NCBI RefSeq assembly: GCF_015690355.1
Contig: NZ_JADPRT010000027.1
Location: forward strand, 1 to 64,000
Source of the DNA: Streptacidiphilus fuscans
GTDB lineage: Bacteria; Actinomycetota; Actinomycetes; Streptomycetales; Streptomycetaceae
DNA length: 64,000 nt
Direction of reading: 5' to 3'
A program made the position numbers and the translations under genes. Positions 49,901-56,440 of the stretch are shown one piece after another (the stretch's first letter is position 1; each line of letters starts with the position of its first letter). Below the pieces are notes generated by a model. It was given only the letters and a program-made list of their open reading frames with translations, made no database searches and was not told the DNA's origin.

Positions 49901-50930
49901 CCACCTCGATCACGGTGACGCCCTGCAGGCCGTCGCCGTTCGCGAGCACCGAGTCGGCGCCGACGGCCGCGCCGTCCAGCACCACCACGAGGTGCTTCTG
50001 GTCCGGGACCGGCGCCGAGTCGCGGTGGAACCGGGCGCGGCCGGAGAGCTCCTCGCCGAGCAGCTCCTCCAGCTCGTCCAGCGAGGTGCAGAGCATCCGC
50101 AGCGAGCCGGCGCCGTCGGTCTCCCGGGGGTGCTGGGTGTGCGGGAGCCACTTGGCCCACTCCCAGTCCGGCAGCGCACCGGGCGCGGCGGCGACGCCGA
50201 CGACCAGGTCGTCGGGGGAGTGCAGCGTGGTCAGCTGCGCGAGTATCGACCGCAGCGTCCCGTAGACCGTGTCCGGGTCGCCGGAGACGCTCAGGTGGTA
50301 GAAGGCGCGCAGCGAGACCGCCAGCGGCAGGTCGGGCAGCGTGCTGTGCGACGACAGGAAGGTCTTCATCGCCTCGGCCGTCAGCGGCTCCAGCTCGTCG
50401 ACCGGCGCGGTCTGCGGCGGCACCAGCCGGGTGAGCAACTGCTGCGGCCCGCGGCCGACGCGCACCTGGGCGAAGTCGGGGTCGCTCGGGCGGCGCTCCC
50501 AGAGCCGGCGGCCGTCGGCGACGACCGACCAGAGCTGGTCCGGCTGCGGGTGCGTGAACAGCTGTGAGTCACGCTGCAGCGTCGCGGTACGACGGACCTG
50601 CTTGCGCACCTGCGACAGGTACTTGAGGTAGTCGCTGCGCTCGTCGTCGATGCTGCCGCCGCCTCCGCGCCGCTGCTGGTTCAGCTGCGCGATGGCCATG
50701 GCCACCGTGGAGGCGACCATCAGACCGCCCATGACCTTCATCATGGTCTGGGCGCCGGGCATGAAGAAGAAGGCCGCAGAACCGGCCGTCGCCAACATCG
50801 GCAGCAACGACTGCCACCAGGCCTGACCGTCGTCGCGAGGGAGCTCCGGAGGAGACTCCAGCCTCACGTCCTCGGTCGGAACCGCCGGGGGGTACGCCCT
50901 TGGCGGTCGCTTGACGGTCACCACACTCAA
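46980..50930 (-). CDS. eccC: type VII secretion ATPase EccC (single-chain FtsK/SpoIIIE type)
   Basis: 1316 residues from TTG 50930 (GTG 50924 is an alternative). Two membrane helices (~43-82), then three FtsK/SpoIIIE ATPase modules with Walker A motifs GATGSGKS (473-480), GGPLSGKS (829-836) and GDGETGKT (1115-1122). Module 1 has a proper Walker B with Glu (LLLIIDEF, ~588). Module 2 has LIIDG and module 3 LVVDD, so only the first looks fully catalytic, as is known for EccC. It is the motor that recognises and exports WXG100 substrates. Mycobacterial ESX-1 splits this protein in two; here it is one chain. Minus strand, separate from eccB, eccD and the WXG100 genes. Confidence 0.95.
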   Translation of the reverse strand: MSVVTVKRPPRAYPPAVPTEDVRLESPPELPRDDGQAWWQSLLPMLATAGSAAFFFMPGAQTMMKVMGGLMVASTVAMAIAQLNQQRRGGGGSIDDERSDYLKYLSQVRKQVRRTATLQRDSQLFTHPQPDQLWSVVADGRRLWERRPSDPDFAQVRVGRGPQQLLTRLVPPQTAPVDELEPLTAEAMKTFLSSHSTLPDLPLAVSLRAFYHLSVSGDPDTVYGTLRSILAQLTTLHSPDDLVVGVAAAPGALPDWEWAKWLPHTQHPRETDGAGSLRMLCTSLDELEELLGEELSGRARFHRDSAPVPDQKHLVVVLDGAAVGADSVLANGDGLQGVTVIEVVPGDMDEPRGALSITVTPDQMQLRSASGAVYSGSPDILSAWQAEALARQLAPLRLSAGGDDEPLLANLDFTDLMGVGDAASVDTARTWRPRPVNERLRVPIGLGAGGEPVVLDLKEAALEGMGPHGLCVGATGSGKSELLRTLVLGLALTHSSETLNFVLADFKGGATFAGMADMPHTSAIITNLAEELTLVDRMRDSITGELNRRQELLRAAGNFANIHDYERARAAGAPLEPLPSLLLIIDEFSELLTAKPDFIEMFIQIGRIGRSLGVHLLLASQRLEEGKLRGLDTYLSYRIGLRTFSAAESRAALGVPDAYHLPPVPGVGYLKFGTDVMAQFKAAYVSGPYRAGSAQTSSGRVRKALPVLFTGSPVALPLQPIDEEPIVAPVARQDDALVDTVLDVIVDRLEGQGPPAHQVWLPPLNEAPSVDQLFGALAVTPDRGLSAPEYTAQGRLVVPVGLVDKPFEQRRDLMYVDFSGAAGHGLVVGGPLSGKSTILRAMMTSFAISHTAAEVQFYCLDFGGGGMIGMQGMPHVGGVAGRLDADKVRRMISEVSGVLNRREELFRSQQIDSVATFRSRRKQGMLPDEPYGDVFLIIDGWLSFRQEFEQLEPLVADIVQRGLAYGIHVLITANRYGEVRPALKDLLQTRIELKLGDPMESEIDRKVAQNVPAGAPGRGLTSDKLHFLAGLPRLDGSSNVEDLSDGVAASVRAISDNWQGPRAPQVRMLPDLLPAEQLPKAFETPELGIAIGVDENALAPVYLNFDTDPHFIIFGDGETGKTALLRLLLKGITERYTPEQALIVIGDYRRSLLGVVNTPHLLEYAAAQPALQAFLGDVRGSMERRIPGKDVTQEQLRDRSWWSGPELFLVVDDYDLVATSTGNPLQQLLEVLPFAKDVGLHIIIARRSGGAGRALFEPMMQRLKELGAQGIVLSGDRDEGVLLGNVRPQILPPGRGVLVTRRRGSFTVQTGWSQPQ

Positions 50931-51044
50931 ATCGGCACCAGCCTTGTCCCTCGGGCCGGATCGGCCCCTAGTCCCCCGGTGACCGGCAGGCGCTTGCGCC
51001 CCCTGGCACCGCTGTCCGCAGGCGGCGATCCTATCGGTCCACGC

Positions 51045-52970
51045 TCACCGCTCGATCACGGGGAAGAACAGATCGAACGTCACGAGCAGTTCGAGCAAGT
51101 CCGAAAGGGCATCCGATCGTCCGTCCAGCACCTCGATCGTTCGATCACTCAGCAGTTCCGGAAACGTCGTGGCGTCGTCCGCGAGCCCAGCCAGCGCGGC
51201 ACGGGTGAGGGACACGACGGCGTCCGGTTCCGTCACCGTGCCCGGCGCGCAGACGCGGTGATGCAGCGTGCCGTGGGAGAGCTCGACCAGATGCGCGGTG
51301 CCCGCGTCGACAAGGCGCAGTTCCAGCCGGAGCGCCCGCCCGGCCGCACGCGGGCCGTCAAGGCGGACCGCCAGGTAGTCCAGCAGCATCGAACCCGGCA
51401 TCCCGCGCAGCACGTCCGGCTGGACCGGGTTGCGTAGCCCCGGCAACTCCGGTGTGCCCTGCCGGAGTTCGAGCGCGCCGGTCAGGTAGAAGTCGCGCCA
51501 CGGCCCCGACTCGGCCTGGTAGCCCAGCTGCTCCAGGGCGTCGGCCTGCAGCAGCCGCGCATCCTGGTGGGACGGGTCGGCGAAGACCACGTGGTTGACC
51601 GCCTCGGCCACCCAGCGGTACTCGCCCTTGGCGAAGTCCTCCCTGGCCCGTTCCAGGACGGCCTCGGCTCCGCCCATGTACACCACGTACTTCCGCGCCG
51701 CTTCGACCGGCGGAAGCGGGTGCAGGTGGGCCGGGTTGGCGTCGAACCAGCCCAGGTACTTCTGGTAGACGGCCTTGGCGTTGTGGTTGACCGTGCCGTA
51801 GTAGTCCCGCAGGAAGAACTCGTCGGCCAGCCCCGGCGGCAGCTCCAGCTGCTCGGCGATCTCGGTCGCGACCAGGCCCTGGTTGGCCAGCCGCATGGTC
51901 TGGTCGTGCAGGTAGCGGTACGCGTCGCGCTGCTTGGTCAGGTACGCGGTGATGTCCTCCGCGCCCCAGCGCGGCCAGTGGTGCGAGGCGAAGACGACGT
52001 CGGCGGCGGGCGCGTGGTCGCGCAGCGCCTCGTCGATGTAGCCGGACCAGGCGAGCGCGTCGCGCACCTCCGCGCCACGCGGGGTGTAGAGGTTGTGCAG
52101 CACCGCCGAGCAGTTCTCGGCGAGGCAGAGCGCGCGGTGGTCGGGGAAGAGGAAGTTCATCTCGGCCGGAGCCTCCGTGCCGGGCGTCACCTGGAAGACC
52201 ATCCGGACGCCGTCGACCACCAGCTCGGTCCCGGTCTCCGACACGGTCTCGGTCGGCGGCACCAGCCCCCAGGTCCCGCCCGCGACGGCCCGGCCGAGGC
52301 CGGTGTCGACGTGCCCGTGCGCGCCCTTGGGCAGCAGCATCCCGTACATGTACAGCGCGCGGCGGCTCATCGCGGTCCCCGCGATCACGTTCTCGCTGAC
52401 GGCGTGCTGCAGGAACCCCTCGGGGCCGATGACGCGGACCCGGCCCGACGCCACGTCCTCGTCGCTCACCACACCGCGGATGCCGGCGAAGTGGTCGACA
52501 TGGCAGTGCGTGTAGACCACGGCGGTGACGGGGAGTTCGCCGAAGTGCGCGGTCACCGCGGCCAGCGCGGCGGCGGAGGTCTCGGCGGCGGTCAGCGGGT
52601 CGATCACGATCCAGCCGCGCTCGCCGCGCACGAAGGTGATGTTCGCGAGGTCGTAGCCGCGGACCTGGTAGATCCCCTCGGTCACCTCGTAGAGCCCGTG
52701 CGCCGCGTTGAGCCGGGCCTGCCGCCACAGCGAGGGGTTGACCGTCTCCGGCGCCGCAGGTGTCGCGGCGAGCGCACGGTTGGCGGTGAAGTCCCAGCTC
52801 GGCAGCCCGAAGGCGTTCAGTATCGCGTCGTCCTCGGTCCGCGCCAGCAGGCCGCGTTCGGCACGCTCGAAGTCGGCGCGGTCGTCGAGCCGCAGTCGCG
52901 CGGCGAGGGCGGCGTGCGCCGCGCGGGTGGCCTCGGTGGCGCCCTTCGGGGCGCGCGGGTCGGTCGTCAT
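51045..52970 (-). CDS. metallo-beta-lactamase-fold alkylsulfatase (SdsA-like)
   Basis: 641 residues. The zinc site is THCHVDHFAG (H155, H157, D159, H160), with LAENCSAVLHNLYTPRG, SHHWPRWG and the C-terminal SCP2-like segment typical of linear alkylsulfatases. Such enzymes hydrolyse sulfate esters such as SDS to alcohol and sulfate. There is no signal peptide, so it is probably cytoplasmic, unlike secreted SdsA1. It is divergent from the LysR gene at 53076, its probable regulator. The pair sits between eccC and eccD, apparently unrelated to secretion. Confidence 0.88.
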   Translation of the reverse strand: MTTDPRAPKGATEATRAAHAALAARLRLDDRADFERAERGLLARTEDDAILNAFGLPSWDFTANRALAATPAAPETVNPSLWRQARLNAAHGLYEVTEGIYQVRGYDLANITFVRGERGWIVIDPLTAAETSAAALAAVTAHFGELPVTAVVYTHCHVDHFAGIRGVVSDEDVASGRVRVIGPEGFLQHAVSENVIAGTAMSRRALYMYGMLLPKGAHGHVDTGLGRAVAGGTWGLVPPTETVSETGTELVVDGVRMVFQVTPGTEAPAEMNFLFPDHRALCLAENCSAVLHNLYTPRGAEVRDALAWSGYIDEALRDHAPAADVVFASHHWPRWGAEDITAYLTKQRDAYRYLHDQTMRLANQGLVATEIAEQLELPPGLADEFFLRDYYGTVNHNAKAVYQKYLGWFDANPAHLHPLPPVEAARKYVVYMGGAEAVLERAREDFAKGEYRWVAEAVNHVVFADPSHQDARLLQADALEQLGYQAESGPWRDFYLTGALELRQGTPELPGLRNPVQPDVLRGMPGSMLLDYLAVRLDGPRAAGRALRLELRLVDAGTAHLVELSHGTLHHRVCAPGTVTEPDAVVSLTRAALAGLADDATTFPELLSDRTIEVLDGRSDALSDLLELLVTFDLFFPVIER

Positions 52971-53026
52971 CGCACCAGTAACGCCGGGCGGTCAGCAAGG
53001 CGTCCAATACGCGTTGTGCACCGGAT

Positions 53027-53045
53027 CCATAGGTCGGTCCTATGG
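53027..53045. promoter_or_regulatory. LysR-type operator between alkylsulfatase and lysR genes
   Basis: CCATAGG-TCGGT-CCTATGG, a perfect 7-bp inverted repeat that contains the LysR-family T-N11-A signature (T at 53030, A at 53042). It sits in the middle of the 105-bp divergent spacer, 30 bp before the lysR start. Confidence 0.7.
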
Positions 53046-53075
53046 GTCGTGGCGGGGTGATGACAGGGTGGGGGC

Positions 53076-53939
53076 ATGGACGCACGGCAACTCGACTACT
53101 TCCTCGCGGTCGTCGAACACGGCGGCTTCACCCGCGCGGCTGACGCACTGCATCTGGCGCAGCCCTCCCTCTCCCAGGCGATTCGCGCGCTGGAACGCGA
53201 GCTCGGCGCACGGCTGTTCCAACGCGCCGGACGCGGCGTGGTGCTCACCTCGGCGGGCGAGGCGCTGGTCGGGCCCGCCCGGCGGGTGGCCCTGGACCTC
53301 GTCGCGGCGCGGGAGGCGGTCGCCTCGGTGGTGGGCCTGGTCGCGGGCCGGGTCGACCTGGTCGTCCAGCCCGCGGCGGTCGACGCGGCGGGCGAGCTCA
53401 CGGCCCGCTTCCGCAGGCGCCATCCGGCGGTCACCGTCCGCCTCGTCGAACCGCGCCGCCCGCCGTTCCTCGCCCGCGACCTGCGCGAGGGCGACGCGCA
53501 GTTGGGCCTGTCCTACGTGCCGGTCGCGGAGAGCCAGGGGCTCGTCGTCGAGCCGCTCCGGGAGGTCGAGATGGCGGCGATCCTCCCGCCGGGCGCGGAG
53601 TGCGGGTCCGGCGAGGAGCCGGTGACCCTGGCCGAACTCGCTGGCCTGCCCATGGCGGTGGGCGCGCCGGGCACCGCCTGGCGGGAGATGACCGACGGCC
53701 TCTTCGCGGAGGCGGGCGTGACGCCCACCATCGCGGTGGAGTCCGCGTACCGCGAGGCCGTCGGCCCGCTGATCGCCTCCGGCGGCCTCGCCGTGATCGC
53801 CCCACCCACGCTCGCACCGCGCGGCGCGGTCGTCCGCGCCCTCACCCCACCGGTCAGCCGGACGCTGGCGCTCCTCCGCCGCCCCGGCACCCTCCCGCCT
53901 GCGGCGGAGGCGTTCTTGCAGACGGCGAAGGAGTCGTAG
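53076..53939 (+). CDS. LysR-family transcriptional regulator
   Basis: 287 residues from ATG 53076. N-terminal winged HTH with the standard beginning RQLDYFLAVVEHGGFTRAAD and LHLAQPSLSQAIRALERELG (each read in part), and a C-terminal periplasmic-binding-like effector domain. It is divergent from the alkylsulfatase gene with a textbook T-N11-A site between them, so it most likely autoregulates and activates the sulfatase in response to an alkyl sulfate or its product. The effector is inferred. Confidence 0.92.
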   Translation: MDARQLDYFLAVVEHGGFTRAADALHLAQPSLSQAIRALERELGARLFQRAGRGVVLTSAGEALVGPARRVALDLVAAREAVASVVGLVAGRVDLVVQPAAVDAAGELTARFRRRHPAVTVRLVEPRRPPFLARDLREGDAQLGLSYVPVAESQGLVVEPLREVEMAAILPPGAECGSGEEPVTLAELAGLPMAVGAPGTAWREMTDGLFAEAGVTPTIAVESAYREAVGPLIASGGLAVIAPPTLAPRGAVVRALTPPVSRTLALLRRPGTLPPAAEAFLQTAKES

Positions 53940-53946
53940 CCCTGGG

Positions 53947-54082
53947 GGAGTTGCAACTCCTCCAGGGGCGCGGGGAACTGCGCGCCAAGCCACCCACGCA
54001 GATGGTTCGGCGAACGCACAGGGCCATCCGCTCATCAGTGGTTGTTCGCGCAGTTCCCCGCGCCCCTGGAGGTGCAACCTCC
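53947..54082. mobile_element. ~136-bp MITE-like inverted-repeat element
   Basis: Left arm 53947-53986 (GAGTTGCAACTCCTCCAGGG, GCGCGGGGAACTGCGCG) and right arm 54045-54082 (TTCGCGCAGTTCCCCGCGCC, CCTGGAGGTGCAACCTCC) are near-perfect complements over ~38 bp. It starts within 10 bases of the lysR stop. No ORF. It shares its core with the copies at 30891 and 44915. Confidence 0.7.
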
Positions 54083-54135
54083 CTCGCAGCCCAAGGGCAT
54101 CCGTGATCTGTACAAAAGGTTCACATCCGAGCAGC

Positions 54136-54149
54136 GGTTCCCGGGAACC
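54136..54149. promoter_or_regulatory. perfect palindrome upstream of eccD
   Basis: GGTTCCCGGGAACC, 14 bp, 71 bp before the eccD start. A TATAGG hexamer follows at 54176. A candidate operator next to the eccD promoter. Confidence 0.45.
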
Positions 54150-54220
54150 CTGGGCGTACGTCATGTCCGTGTCCGTATAGGGTGAACGGCTGTCAGCCAC
54201 GGTTAGGGGGAGGCCACCAC

Positions 54221-55660
54221 GTGAGCACCAGCGCCACGACCGGATTCTGCAGGGTCACTGTCGTCGCACCGGACAGCCGCATCGATGTCGCGCTGCCAGA
54301 GGACGTTCCGCTCGCAGACATCTACCCGGAGGTGCTCCGGCTCTCCGGACAGCAGCAGGCGGACGGCGCGCCCACCGGGTTCCACCTGGTACGGCGCGAC
54401 GGCAGCGTCCTGGACAGCAGCCTGCCGCTGCAGGCCCAACAGGTGCGTGACGGAGAGCTGTTGAGCCTCCGTCCGTTCGCGGAGTCGCTCGCTCCCGCCG
54501 TCTACGACGACGTCGCCGACGCCATCGCGTCCAGCGTCGCGGAGGACCGCAGCCAGTGGGGTCCGGGCCTCATGCGGATGGCGGGCCTGATCGGTGGCGT
54601 GATCGTGCTCGCGCTGCTCGGCTTCGCGCTCTGGTTCTCGGACCTGACGCACGACATGCACAGCCTGCCCGGCGTGATCGCCGGCGTCAGCGCCGTCGTC
54701 CTGATCGCGCTCTCCGGCGTGCGGGCGCGCGTCTACGACGACCGCGGCTCCGCGCTCGCCCTCGGCCTGGCCTCGCTGCCGCTGGCCCTGCTCGCCGGTA
54801 CGGGCATCGTCTCGCCCGGTCAGATGCAGGGGCCCGGCCGGATCCAGTTCCTGGTCGGCTGCATCGTGGTGCTGCTCGCCTCCGTGCTGCTCGCCGCGCT
54901 GATGCCGGCCGGTGACGCGGTCTTCGTCGCCGCCGCGCTGGTCTCCGCCGTCGGCACGCTGTCGACCTTCGCGGGCGTGCTCACCAACGCCTCGGCGACC
55001 GAGGTCGCGGCGGGGTCCGCGGTCGTCGCCGTCGGGCTGATGGGCTTCCTGCCCTCGCTCTCCTCGCGCTTCGCCCGGCTGCCCGTCGGCTTCCACGCGC
55101 CGACCCAGAGCGGTTCCAGCGCACGCAACGAGGAGCCCGAGCCGGTCGACCTCAAGCGGATCGCCATGCAGGCGCGTCGCGGTCACGAGCTGCTGGTCGG
55201 CATGGTCGGCGGCTGCGCCGCCGTCGTCCTCGGCAGCTGCGTCGTGCTGGCCTTCACCGACAGCACCTGGCCGGAGCTGCTGGCGCTCGCCCTCGGCGTC
55301 TCGACGATGATGCGGGCCCGCCTGTTCCGCCACACCTCGCAGGTCATGTGCCTGCTGGCGTCCGGCCTCGGCAGCCTCGCGCTGCTGGTCGTGGGCATCG
55401 CGCTGCACATGCCGCTGTTCCTCTACATGAACATGCGCAACTCGTCGGCGATCGACATCCGCACGCTGATCATGGCCGCGGGCATCGGCGCGGGCGCCGC
55501 GATCCTGGTCGCGATCGCGCTGGTGGTCCCGGAGAAGGGCGTCTCGCCGTTCTGGGGTCGCCTGCTCGACGTGATCGACGGCCTGACGCTGGCCGCGCTG
55601 ATCCCGCTGGCGCTGGCCGTCCTGGACATCTACTCGACGGTCAGGGGCCTCACCGGCTGA
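54221..55660 (+). CDS. eccD: type VII secretion integral membrane protein EccD
   Basis: 479 residues from GTG 54221 with GGGGGAGG upstream. The N-terminal ~100 residues form a ubiquitin-like (YukD) domain (FCRVTVVAPDSRIDVALPED, in part); from ~125 on there are about eleven membrane helices. EccD forms the central membrane vestibule of ESX complexes. The ATG at 54182 lies before the ribosome site and is not the start. It is the last gene of the locus and is followed by rpsO. Confidence 0.92.
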   Translation: MSTSATTGFCRVTVVAPDSRIDVALPEDVPLADIYPEVLRLSGQQQADGAPTGFHLVRRDGSVLDSSLPLQAQQVRDGELLSLRPFAESLAPAVYDDVADAIASSVAEDRSQWGPGLMRMAGLIGGVIVLALLGFALWFSDLTHDMHSLPGVIAGVSAVVLIALSGVRARVYDDRGSALALGLASLPLALLAGTGIVSPGQMQGPGRIQFLVGCIVVLLASVLLAALMPAGDAVFVAAALVSAVGTLSTFAGVLTNASATEVAAGSAVVAVGLMGFLPSLSSRFARLPVGFHAPTQSGSSARNEEPEPVDLKRIAMQARRGHELLVGMVGGCAAVVLGSCVVLAFTDSTWPELLALALGVSTMMRARLFRHTSQVMCLLASGLGSLALLVVGIALHMPLFLYMNMRNSSAIDIRTLIMAAGIGAGAAILVAIALVVPEKGVSPFWGRLLDVIDGLTLAALIPLALAVLDIYSTVRGLTG

Positions 55661-55684
55661 CTGGTAGGCTGGTCCGCCGGGACT

Positions 55685-55749
55685 CCCCTGTGGACCGTCC
55701 CGCCCGCCGAGTACATCAGAACCTGTGAAGCAGACCAGGGGCGCTCGGC
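55685..55749 (+). promoter_or_regulatory. candidate pseudoknot in the rpsO leader
   Basis: Two interleaved pairings: CCCCTG (55685-55690) with CAGGGG (55736-55741), and GCCGAG (55706-55711) with CTCGGC (55744-55749). Together they make an H-type pseudoknot that ends 12 bases before the AAGGAG of rpsO. S15 is known to repress its own mRNA through leader structures in several phyla, including a pseudoknot in E. coli. Confidence 0.5.
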
Positions 55750-55772
55750 AACCGAACACCTAAGGAGTGGGC

Positions 55773-56063
55773 GTGGCCCTCGACCAGAACGTCAAGAAGC
55801 AGATCATCGCCGAGTACGGCCAGAAGGAGGGCGACACCGGCTCCCCCGAGGTGCAGATCGCGCTGCTCTCCCGCCGCATCTCGGACCTGACCGAGCACCT
55901 CAAGTTCCACAAGCACGACCACCACTCCCGTCGTGGTCTGCTGCTTCTGGTCGGTCAGCGCCGTCGCCTGCTGCAGTACCTGGCCAAGACCGACATCGAG
56001 CGCTTCCGCACCCTGGTGGACCGCCTCGGCATCCGCCGTGGTGCCGCCGGCGCCGCTCGCTAG
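55773..56063 (+). CDS. rpsO: 30S ribosomal protein S15
   Basis: 96 residues from GTG 55773, with AAGGAG 5-6 nt upstream; a GTG two codons earlier is too close to the ribosome site. Signature DTGSPEVQIALLSRRI and HHSRRGLLLLVGQRRRLL, the S15 rRNA-binding helix pair. It binds 16S rRNA in the central domain. A hairpin follows and pnp is next, the classical rpsO-pnp pair. Confidence 0.96.
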   Translation: MALDQNVKKQIIAEYGQKEGDTGSPEVQIALLSRRISDLTEHLKFHKHDHHSRRGLLLLVGQRRRLLQYLAKTDIERFRTLVDRLGIRRGAAGAAR

Positions 56064-56076
56064 TCACCTCGCTCGG

Positions 56077-56103
56077 GGGCGGCTCCCAATCGGGGGGCCG
56101 CCC
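56077..56103 (+). terminator. hairpin after rpsO
   Basis: GGGCGGC/GCCGCCC with a 13-nt loop, 14 bases after the rpsO stop. It probably gives partial termination between rpsO and pnp. Confidence 0.55.
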
Positions 56104-56165
56104 TTCGGCACATGTGGCCACGCTGATTTCCGGCGCGGCCGGCCACGCCACACCGCGTGGTTGTG

Positions 56166-56201
56166 CCTTACGCACGCGTGGGAAAGAGTCCGTGCGTAAG
56201 G
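56166..56201 (+). promoter_or_regulatory. perfect stem-loop in the pnp leader
   Basis: CCTTACGCACG (56166-56176) and CGTGCGTAAGG (56191-56201), a perfect 11-bp stem with a 14-nt loop, about 240 nt upstream of the pnp start. In E. coli and in Streptomyces the rpsO-pnp spacer forms a double-stranded RNase III target that controls pnp. The rest of 56104-56440 has no gene. Confidence 0.6.
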
Positions 56202-56440
56202 TGTGAAGGGAAGGGTGTCCGTCCGCACACGGCGGTCGGGCACGGACGCGGAGCGTCCACACGCATTCCGAGCCAGCGCCAGCCAGGCGCCGGTCCTCGG
56301 TAGTGGCCGCCGGAGGAGCAGACGCAGGACGCGTGCTCCGCCCGGCAGCTTCGATCGAAGACCGGCCAGGTCCAGGCCGTGAGACTCAGGACAAGCGCGG
56401 GGGCGCTCCACCTAGAGGACAAAAGAAGGAGATCTTCCGG

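Noticed and set aside
46881..50567. 1228-residue plus-strand open frame over eccC
   Set aside because: Shadow of eccC, which has three intact Walker A motifs on the other strand.
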